Source of the DNA: Nitrospiraceae bacterium
GTDB lineage: Bacteria; Nitrospirota; Nitrospiria; Nitrospirales; Nitrospiraceae
Reading direction: 5' to 3'
NCBI GenBank assembly: GCA_005793285.1
Contig: SXPO01000080.1
Coordinates: forward strand, 1-9,427
Length of the DNA stretch: 9,427 bases
Shown: positions 1 to 5,328 of the stretch, piece after piece
How the letters are laid out: each line of letters opens with the position of its first letter
Numbering within the stretch: position 1 is the first letter of the stretch
Position numbers and translations under genes: made by a program
Notes under the pieces: model-generated
Seen by the model: only the letters and a program-made list of their open reading frames with translations
The model's database searches: none
Told to the model about the DNA's origin: nothing

Positions 1-645
1 ATCATCGACGGTGCCGATATATCCCGCTGGAATACGTTTGGTCATGCCGGCCAGTTCTTCCGGCGGCGCGCTCCCGGAATCGATGAAGCCCGGTGAGATC
101 GCGTTCACGGTGATGCCGTAGGGCGCCAGCAGCTTCGCCAGTGTGCGGGTCAGAATCAAGACGCCGGCTTTGGCGATGTAATGAGCGGTGACATCCGGTT
201 GGGAGATCATCTGGTCTGCATTGGCCATGCTGAAACTGATGATGCGGCCGGACTTGCGGGATTTCATGCCGGGGGACACGGCTTGAGCGAGATAGAAGAT
301 CGGATGCAGATTGCCGTTGAACATCTCGTTCCATCCTGCGACGGATTCTTCAAATAGATTGATGCGGTGGTAGGGGCCGGCGCCGTTGATGAGGGTGTCG
401 ATCCGTCCCCATTGTTGTTCAACCTCTGTCACCAGAGCCTTGGCTGCTATCGGGTCCGACACGTCGCAGCGAACCGCAAGCGCCTGGCCTCCTCGTTCGG
501 TGATGGCACGGGCGGTCTGTTGCGCCTCGGCCTCGCTGGTCCTATAGCAAAACGCAATCTTCCACTGTCGAGCAGCGAGGTCAAGGGCAATGCCCCGTCC
601 GATGCCTTTGGCTCCGCCGGTGATGAGCGCAACAGGATCTGTCAT
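1..645 (-). CDS. SDR-family NAD(P)-dependent oxidoreductase, C-terminus cut by window edge
   Basis: The first 215 residues of a short-chain dehydrogenase/reductase can be read; roughly the last 30-40 residues of a usual SDR lie outside the window. The N-terminus gives the Rossmann cofactor motif TGGAKGIG (residues 9-16), then CDVSD (60-64), the NAG-like motif NGAG (87-90), N112 at the usual helix-4 Asn position, and the catalytic YxxxK as Y156-K160, followed by a typical NAISPGFIDSG segment (181-191). The ATG at 645 is supported by AGAGGA six bases upstream. The usual catalytic Ser 13 residues before Tyr is not in place: the nearest upstream serines are S137 and S139, and D144 sits 12 before the Tyr, a spacing reminiscent of pteridine-reductase-type SDRs. 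It is the last visible gene of the minus-strand operon, 32 bp after the DUF2064 gene. The SDR fold is clear; the substrate is unknown. Confidence 0.9.
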   Translation of the reverse strand, partial: MTDPVALITGGAKGIGRGIALDLAARQWKIAFCYRTSEAEAQQTARAITERGGQALAVRCDVSDPIAAKALVTEVEQQWGRIDTLINGAGPYHRINLFEESVAGWNEMFNGNLHPIFYLAQAVSPGMKSRKSGRIISFSMANADQMISQPDVTAHYIAKAGVLILTRTLAKLLAPYGITVNAISPGFIDSGSAPPEELAGMTKRIPAGYIGTVDD

Positions 646-677
646 CGTCGGTCCTCTGGTTCGGAAGTGATGGTCTA

Positions 678-1430
678 TTATGCTCTCGATCGCAGCCGTT
701 TGGCGATAAGCTGGAGCGCTCCTGCCGTACGGCTCGAAAACGACTGGTCGCGTTTCGGCTTCTTGGCATCGAGCGTGGCGGCCTCGACCAGAGATTGAAG
801 ATCCTCAAGGGTGTCGACGTCACGCCACGGCGCGAGCAAGGCATTCTTGAACCCAAGCGCGCGCGCCTTCTCCTGCGTCAGTTTCAGTACTTGATCGGTG
901 GACCAGGGGATGCCGGTAAAGAGGTCGGGGACCGGTCGGTTGAGCGCGATCAGATAATATCCGCCGTCAAGAGCGGGGCCCAAGACGAGATCATGCGAGT
1001 CCAGTAAGGTCAAGGCCTGCTTGTATTGTTCAAGCGGCAGCGATGGTACATCGGTCCCGACGGTCAGCACATGTTTGTAGCCTTGCGCGAACAGACTCTG
1101 GAAGGCCTGTGCCATACGCGTCCCCAAGTCATCGCCGGTTTGATCGATTAATGTCACACTTTGCCGCTCTTCCATGATCTTGAAAAAGACATGCGTGGAG
1201 GACGGCGCACAGGCGAGGTAGCGGTCGAAGGGCAATTTGAACTGTGCCGCTGCTGCCTTCGTCCTTTCCAATGTATCGAGGACAAAGCTCCCGTGGAGCG
1301 TGGCCGCTTCATCCGGAGTCAGCGGAGGACAGAGGCGCGTTTTCACCTGGCCCGGGACCGGCGCCTTGGCGAAGATCACTAGTGCAGTGCTGAGTGCTGA
1401 GTGCTGAGCGCCGAGTTTTGGGGCGGACAT
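678..1430 (-). CDS. TIGR04282/DUF2064-family glycosyltransferase-like protein
   Basis: This 250-residue cytoplasmic protein has a nucleotidyltransferase/GT-A-like fold of the DUF2064 (TIGR04282) family. Seen motifs are FAKAPVPGQVKTRL (20-33), QTGDDLGTRM (97-106), VGTDVPSLP (124-132), GPALDGGYYLIAL (151-163) and DVDTLED (204-210), all typical of the family. TIGR04282 members are named as arsenosugar-biosynthesis glycosyltransferases because they often accompany ArsM/ArsS, but neither is in this window, so the sugar and acceptor are not known. It follows the TIGR04283 gene by 3 bp, and the two families usually occur together. The ATG at 1430 has GAGG six bases upstream, inside the end of the preceding gene, which suggests translational coupling. 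The first 16 residues, including QHSALST (9-15), come before the family's usual start and are encoded by a heptamer repeat array; the conserved core begins at about residue 17. Confidence 0.9.
   Translation of the reverse strand: MSAPKLGAQHSALSTALVIFAKAPVPGQVKTRLCPPLTPDEAATLHGSFVLDTLERTKAAAAQFKLPFDRYLACAPSSTHVFFKIMEERQSVTLIDQTGDDLGTRMAQAFQSLFAQGYKHVLTVGTDVPSLPLEQYKQALTLLDSHDLVLGPALDGGYYLIALNRPVPDLFTGIPWSTDQVLKLTQEKARALGFKNALLAPWRDVDTLEDLQSLVEAATLDAKKPKRDQSFSSRTAGALQLIAKRLRSRA
1381..1408. repeat. Tandem heptamer AGTGCTG x3 inside the DUF2064 gene
   Basis: Three perfect AGTGCTG units occupy 1386-1392, 1393-1399 and 1400-1406, flanked by partial units AGTGC (1381-1385) and AG (1407-1408). On the coding strand they read as codons for Q-H-S-A-L-S-T near the N-terminus. 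Three 7-bp units equal seven codons, so the frame is preserved. The same three-unit array recurs at 6313-6333. Confidence 0.9.
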
Positions 1431-1433
1431 TCC

Positions 1434-2126
1434 CTACCTCACTGCTGCATAGAAGTGTTTAAGGCGCTGTGGACTGACGCCGATCCAGTACAGGAGTCGG
1501 AGTGTCCACATCAAGAGGATTGTCCGCAGCGGTCCCTGCTGTTCCCAGCGTCGGAATGACGTGGTCACAGTCTCACGCAACGCCGCGGTTCGACCGGCCC
1601 GCTTCAGGCGCTTGCTGAAGTCGATATCTTCCATCAAAGGAATATCAGAGAAGCCGCCGAGCCGTTCGAACACATGACGGCGGACGAAGATGGCCTGGTC
1701 GCCGGTGGCGATGCTGCTGAGACGCGAGCGCCAGTTCATGAAGAAGCCGATCGTGGTTCCCCAGGCGGAGGGAGAGTCGAACCGGATATCGAATCGGCCT
1801 CCCTTCACTGTGGGGTCGGCCAAGGCCGATTCAATGATGTTCCCGGCATCGTCCGGAAGCTGTGTGTCGGCATGTAAGAAGAGCAGCATGTCGCCCTTGC
1901 TCGCCTTTGCCCCCGCATTCATTTGGCGCGCGCGTCCTTTGGGAGCGGTGATGATGTGAACCGTGGGGGTATGTGCGCAACAGGCTTCGGCAAGCTGGAC
2001 AGTCCGATCGCTGCTGCCTCCGTCTACCACGATGATGTCGCCGAACCCCAATGCTGCCGTGTGTGCCAGTGTCTGCGCCAGGACCGTTTCTTCGTTGAGC
2101 GTTGGGATGATGACGGAAATCGTCAT
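1434..2126 (-). CDS. TIGR04283-family GT2 glycosyltransferase
   Basis: This is a 230-residue family-2 GT-A glycosyltransferase without a signal peptide. It opens directly with the strand and motif SVIIPTLNEE (4-13) and then shows VVDGGSSD (33-40), the metal-binding LHADT segment (84-88), TGDQAIFV (141-148) where acceptor and donor sites meet, PLMEDIDFSKRL (163-174), and an RRWEQQGPLRT segment (192-202) followed by a hydrophobic C-terminal stretch (203-217) that may touch the membrane. These features match TIGR04283, which in some bacteria takes part in arsenosugar synthesis. Here the neighbours give no arsenic link, so the product could be another glycosylated small molecule or lipid. The start at 2126 leaves a 7-bp gap after the membrane-protein gene. 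The length is normal for the family and the reading frame is intact. Confidence 0.92.
   Translation of the reverse strand: MTISVIIPTLNEETVLAQTLAHTAALGFGDIIVVDGGSSDRTVQLAEACCAHTPTVHIITAPKGRARQMNAGAKASKGDMLLFLHADTQLPDDAGNIIESALADPTVKGGRFDIRFDSPSAWGTTIGFFMNWRSRLSSIATGDQAIFVRRHVFERLGGFSDIPLMEDIDFSKRLKRAGRTAALRETVTTSFRRWEQQGPLRTILLMWTLRLLYWIGVSPQRLKHFYAAVR
1437..1440 (-). promoter_or_regulatory. Ribosome binding site fixing the start of the DUF2064 gene
   Basis: GAGG on the minus strand lies six bases upstream of the ATG at 1430 and overlaps the last codons of the upstream glycosyltransferase gene, whose TAG stop is at 1436-1434. It supports the ATG that places the heptamer-encoded peptide inside the translated protein, rather than a later GTG at codon 18. 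Confidence 0.6.
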
Positions 2127-2133
2127 CGCGACA

Positions 2134-2550
2134 TCACGCGGCAGGCTTCTTCGGTTCGTTGAACATGAAGTACATGACGACGACGATGGTGGCCCAAAAG
2201 ACCACCTGCTTGTGCCAAAACAATACTTCGCCGTACTGAAAGAGTGCTAATGCCAGAGAGATGGCGACGGTCATCACCCCGTAGCGGATGGTCGGGGTCT
2301 CAACGGCGGCATTGGCCCATACGGTCAGACCGCCGAAATAGATCAGAAACGGTACGACGTTGATTTCAAACCCTCCGCTGATGGAGAGAAATACGTTGAG
2401 AAAGCCGATGAACATCAGCGCCGTCCCGACCATAAGTCCGATGACCTGCGTCGGGTGATCGCTGTCGCTTTCCTCACGCGCCGGTCTGGCCGGCGGATCC
2501 GGAAGCTTCGGCGTCTGATCTTGTGTGGGTGGAAGGTCGGAAGGGGTCAT
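2134..2550 (-). CDS. Small four-helix membrane protein of unknown function
   Basis: This 138-residue protein has no family I recognise. It starts with a Pro/Asp-rich, probably disordered cytosolic segment (1-34, with PPTQ, PDPPARPA and EESDSDHP), followed by four hydrophobic segments at about 35-57, 64-82, 90-106 and 114-130, and a short Lys/Pro tail (EPKKPAA). There is no cleavable signal peptide because the first helix begins after residue 34. The ATG at 2550 lies 3 bp after the dCTP deaminase stop with a weak AAGG upstream, and the stop lies 7 bp before the GT2 gene. Position suggests co-expression with the glycosyltransferases and possibly a membrane-anchoring role, which is inference from context only. 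Confidence 0.8.
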   Translation of the reverse strand: MTPSDLPPTQDQTPKLPDPPARPAREESDSDHPTQVIGLMVGTALMFIGFLNVFLSISGGFEINVVPFLIYFGGLTVWANAAVETPTIRYGVMTVAISLALALFQYGEVLFWHKQVVFWATIVVVMYFMFNEPKKPAA

Positions 2551-2553
2551 ACG

Positions 2554-3711
2554 CTATGCCTTGAAATGTTTGCTAAGGGTGAGGGCCTGCTGCTGATAGG
2601 ACGAGCCAAGGCCCACTCCATAGAGCTGGCTCGGTTTGTCGAGCATCCTATCGTACACGACTTTGAAAAATGTCTGCCCATCGTGAATCAGAAACGGCAC
2701 ATCATGGGGACGGACTTCCAAGACGACTTGTGTGCCTTTGATTTCCCCCTTCGACCCATAGCCGAAGCCTGGGTCGAAGAATCCGGCGTAGTGGGTGCGC
2801 AGCTCTCCACAGGCCGCTTCATAGGCGACCATTTCAGCTGCGTAGCCGGCTGGCACACGGATACGTTCTTTCGATGCAAGGATGTAGAACTCTTCCGGCT
2901 CCAGCAACAGGCTGTCGTGCCGATGACGATAGAGCGGTTCCCAGAAGTCCGCCGCTGCGTAATGGCCGACCTTGCTGAGATCGATTACATGGCTGTTTTT
3001 CTTTGCGCGATAGCCGATGATGCGGGAGCCGTTTTGCTCGTCTCCTTTGACATCGATGCGGAGGAAGAGGCCCTGCTCAGCCCGAAAGTCACGGTTCCCC
3101 ACGGCCTTTCGGGACGGATCGTTGTGGTGCAGCAGCGGCGTCGTCCGATGCAGCGCGAGCAGGTCACGGTCGGGGACGGCGGCATTGCCGCGTACGAATC
3201 GGATTTGGTTGAGCGACTGTCCGGTGCAGACTTTGATGGCGAATGAGCGCGGGACGATTTCCAGGAAGAGCGGGCCGTGATAACCGGCGCGGATTTCATC
3301 GAACCCCGTATTGAGATCCGTCACCACGCGGGTGACCACGTCCAGCCGGCCGGTTGTGCTCTTGGGATTGGCCCGCGCGCGGATGGTCTTCGGCAGTTTC
3401 AAGTTTTCCAGCAGCGGGACAAGGTAGACGTGGCCTTTTTCCAGGATCGCGCCGTCGGTCAGGTCCATCTCGTACATCACCAGGTCAGACTGGTAAAAGT
3501 CGAGCACATCGAGGCGAGAGGAGATGGCGGACAGTTCGGGTAAAAAACTGCTGATCAGACGGTAGGCTTTGCGCCCCAAGCGGAGATCGAGACTGGCCGG
3601 CTGAATCTGCCGGTCCTCGATTGTGAGCGACGCATCGATGACGCGGCTGCTAATCAGCCTGGTGATGTCTTGATAGGGGAGAATGCCGGCATGGGGCGAT
3701 GGTGTGCTCAC
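2554..3711 (-). CDS. dcd: 2'-deoxycytidine 5'-triphosphate deaminase, long two-domain form
   Basis: The 385-residue protein matches the long DCD family (PF06559), about twice the length of E. coli Dcd (about 190 residues). dCTP deaminases convert dCTP to dUTP plus ammonia in the cytoplasm, feeding dUTPase and thymidylate synthesis. The first half shows QPASLDLRLG (37-46), NPKSTTGRLDVVTRV (115-129) and a dUTPase-like strand with GYHGPLFLEI (143-152). The second half repeats the fold with AGFFDPGFGYGS (309-320), VVLEVRPHD (329-337, E332 being a candidate general base), FLIHDGQTFFKVVYD (340-354) and a C-terminal GSSYQQQ (369-375). The start codon is GTG (3711-3709), overlapping the upstream kamA TGA by four bases (GTGA), a classic coupling arrangement. 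The frame is intact. Deaminase activity is inferred from the family. Confidence 0.88.
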   Translation of the reverse strand: MSTPSPHAGILPYQDITRLISSRVIDASLTIEDRQIQPASLDLRLGRKAYRLISSFLPELSAISSRLDVLDFYQSDLVMYEMDLTDGAILEKGHVYLVPLLENLKLPKTIRARANPKSTTGRLDVVTRVVTDLNTGFDEIRAGYHGPLFLEIVPRSFAIKVCTGQSLNQIRFVRGNAAVPDRDLLALHRTTPLLHHNDPSRKAVGNRDFRAEQGLFLRIDVKGDEQNGSRIIGYRAKKNSHVIDLSKVGHYAAADFWEPLYRHRHDSLLLEPEEFYILASKERIRVPAGYAAEMVAYEAACGELRTHYAGFFDPGFGYGSKGEIKGTQVVLEVRPHDVPFLIHDGQTFFKVVYDRMLDKPSQLYGVGLGSSYQQQALTLSKHFKA

Positions 3712-4901
3712 AGGTCGTCCGCATCTCCGCCGCAGCTATTGCCCCAGGACGCATAGCCGTCCCGGTCCGGATAGCTGTCGCCGCAGGACGCAAAGGTTTC
3801 GGCTGGGCTCTCGCGGGATGCTCGCGCACCGACCATCGGAAGTTCGCGCCTGCCGTCGGTCCGTGGCTGTGGGTAATGGAAGGTCTTATTCTCGTAATTC
3901 CGCAAGACGGCCCCATCTTCGTCCATATGTACAAGATAGTCGTCCGGCAGCAGAGGGATCTTGCCGCCGCCGCCCGGCGCATCGATCACGAAATGCGGGA
4001 CCGCCATGCCGCTGGTGTGGCCTTGGAGCGCTTTGATGATATTCAAACCAGTTTCAACTGTGGTGCGGAAATGATTCGTGCCCTTGGTCAAGTCCGCTTG
4101 ATAGAGATAGTAGGGCTTGACCCGCGCGAGCAGCAGTTGATGCATCAGCTGCTTCATGATGTCGGGATCGTCGTTCACGCCTTTGAGCAGAACGGTTTGC
4201 GCTCCCAACGGAACTCCGGCGTCGGCCAACAGGCCGCAGGCGGCTTTTACTTCCGGTGTGAGTTCGTCGGGATGGTTGAAATGCAGGTTCATGTAGATCG
4301 GATGGTAGCGTTTGACGATCTCGCAGAGCTTCGGGGTGATTCGTTGGGGCAGGGTGCCGGGGACCCTCGATCCGATGCGGATCAGTTCCAAGTGTGGAAT
4401 GGTCCGAAGGGCTTTGAAGATTCGTTCAATCAGATAGTCGGGGAGGAGCAGGGGGTCGCCGCCCGACAAAATCACGTCCCGCACTTCTGTGTGCTCGCGA
4501 AGGTAGGCAATGGCCTGGTCCAGCTCGCCCTTCTTGAGGAAGCCCGGCTTCCCGACCAACCGTTTTCTTGTGCAGAAGCGGCAGTAGATGGGACATTGAT
4601 TCGTGACCATGAGCAACACTCGGTCCGGGTAGCGGTGCACCAGATGCGGGACCGGACTCATGAGGTCTTCTTCGAGCGGATCGTCCTCCGCGTCGATGTC
4701 AGACAGTTCGGCCATTTCAGGGACGACCTGTTTCCAGATCGCATCGCCTTTGGCTTTGATCGTGCCCAGGACGGTTGGGGTGATCCGCATGGGATAGGGC
4801 CCGACGATGGCTTCGAGTTCTTCGGCGTCGAGCCCGAACCGTTCGGCCAGATCCTTCGGCTTCACAATGCTTTTCGCGAGAACTTGTTTCCAGTCTTCCA
4901 T
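3708..4901 (-). CDS. kamA: KamA-family radical SAM aminomutase (lysine 2,3-aminomutase-like)
   Basis: Lysine 2,3-aminomutase interconverts L-lysine and L-beta-lysine using a [4Fe-4S] cluster, SAM and PLP. This 397-residue protein has the radical SAM triad C103-x3-C107-x2-C110, LSGGDPLLL (145-153), HFNHPDELTPE (208-218) and the PLP-lysine loop GGGGK with K314. Aligned by spacing to the clostridial enzyme (PLP lysine 337), R112, D270 and D307 fall on R134, D293 and D330, residues that bind the lysine carboxylate and side-chain amine. Keeping both Asp argues for lysine over glutamate as substrate. An EpmB-type role on elongation factor P is possible, but no EpmA or EF-P is visible. After residue 347 there is a polar tail of about 50 residues (C373, C390) not expected of the core fold. 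The start at 4901 lies 9 bp after the glutaredoxin stop; the stop overlaps dcd by 4 bp. Confidence 0.93.
   Translation of the reverse strand: MEDWKQVLAKSIVKPKDLAERFGLDAEELEAIVGPYPMRITPTVLGTIKAKGDAIWKQVVPEMAELSDIDAEDDPLEEDLMSPVPHLVHRYPDRVLLMVTNQCPIYCRFCTRKRLVGKPGFLKKGELDQAIAYLREHTEVRDVILSGGDPLLLPDYLIERIFKALRTIPHLELIRIGSRVPGTLPQRITPKLCEIVKRYHPIYMNLHFNHPDELTPEVKAACGLLADAGVPLGAQTVLLKGVNDDPDIMKQLMHQLLLARVKPYYLYQADLTKGTNHFRTTVETGLNIIKALQGHTSGMAVPHFVIDAPGGGGKIPLLPDDYLVHMDEDGAVLRNYENKTFHYPQPRTDGRRELPMVGARASRESPAETFASCGDSYPDRDGYASWGNSCGGDADDL
3714..3791 (-). repeat. Degenerate 39-bp duplication encoding the KamA tail
   Basis: Residues 371-383 and 384-396 of the KamA-like protein align as two 13-residue copies sharing A-S-x-G-(D/N)-S at the start. 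At DNA level, the plus-strand segments 3732-3752 and 3771-3791 agree at 16 of 21 positions by eye. This looks like an old local duplication that lengthened the C-terminus. Confidence 0.5.
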
Positions 4902-4910
4902 TGAGCGCTC

Positions 4911-5243
4911 TCAGTTGATCCGGCAGGAGGGATGGTCGTCATCGTCACTCGGCTGATCTGGTGTCGCGCGGGCTTGAGACGGAAACGGCTCTGCGGCTCC
5001 TGTGCCGCCGGTTCTGTGCCGTTCGTCCAGATAGGCCACAATGTCAGCGGTCTCCGTCAGAACAAGATCACCGTCCGTGAGGACCGGGACATAGTATTGG
5101 CCGGATACCTGGTGGACTTGCTTGCGCATCGACCTGCTATCGGGGACGACGATGTCCTCATAGGGCAGCTCCAGGTCTGCCAGTTTTTGACGGACGACCT
5201 CGCAGTCGGGGCACCAGTCGACATGGTAGAGCGTGATAGGCAT
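4911..5243 (-). CDS. Glutaredoxin / GST N-terminal-like thioredoxin-fold protein
   Basis: This 110-residue thioredoxin-fold protein has the active-site motif WCPDC (C11, C14) directly after the first strand, a cis-proline motif YVPVL (51-55) and ETADIVAYLDE (64-74), matching glutaredoxins and the N-terminal domain of glutathione S-transferases. It probably acts in cytoplasmic thiol-disulfide exchange. The thioredoxin fold ends near residue 76 and is followed by a Gly/Pro/Asp-rich, probably disordered tail containing C107. I chose the ATG at 5243; an in-frame TTG at 5255 would add MNLA but lies inside a degenerate heptamer repeat, and neither start has a clear ribosome binding site. The gene heads the compact minus-strand operon, 9 bp before kamA, so a redox role serving the radical SAM enzyme is thinkable but unproven. 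Confidence 0.85.
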   Translation of the reverse strand: MPITLYHVDWCPDCEVVRQKLADLELPYEDIVVPDSRSMRKQVHQVSGQYYVPVLTDGDLVLTETADIVAYLDERHRTGGTGAAEPFPSQARATPDQPSDDDDHPSCRIN

Positions 5244-5249
5244 GGCAAG

Positions 5250-5277
5250 GTTCAAGATTCAAGATTTAAGGTTGAAG
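5250..5277. repeat. Degenerate heptamer array directly upstream of the glutaredoxin start
   Basis: Four 7-bp units, GTTCAAG, ATTCAAG, ATTTAAG and GTTGAAG, run from 5250 to 5277. On the glutaredoxin coding strand the array ends six bases before the ATG, occupying the place where a ribosome binding site would normally lie. The 85-bp gap between the ATP-grasp stop and the glutaredoxin start (5244-5328) holds this array and nothing else I can support. Confidence 0.75.
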
Positions 5278-5328
5278 GGGATATCGGACCGTTACTGTTT
5301 GGCATTGGCATGGAACATTCAACGTCTA

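Noticed and set aside
2..334. 110-codon minus-strand frame at the left edge
   Set aside because: The real SDR is in another minus-strand frame open to the edge, with TGGAKGIG and YxxxK motifs.
646..677. 32-bp gap between the DUF2064 and SDR genes as a terminator or promoter
   Set aside because: Too short, no hairpin with T-run; it only holds the SDR ribosome binding site.
1381..1408. Tandem heptamers considered as a CRISPR-like array
   Set aside because: Units are contiguous, 7 bp long and without spacers.
2455..3246. 263-codon plus-strand open frame across the dcd gene
   Set aside because: Shadow of the dCTP deaminase and membrane protein genes; no family features.
3699..4904. 401-codon open frame on the plus strand, antisense to kamA
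   Set aside because: The minus strand encodes a full radical SAM aminomutase with all cofactor residues; the plus frame has no recognisable motif and mirrors its codon bias.
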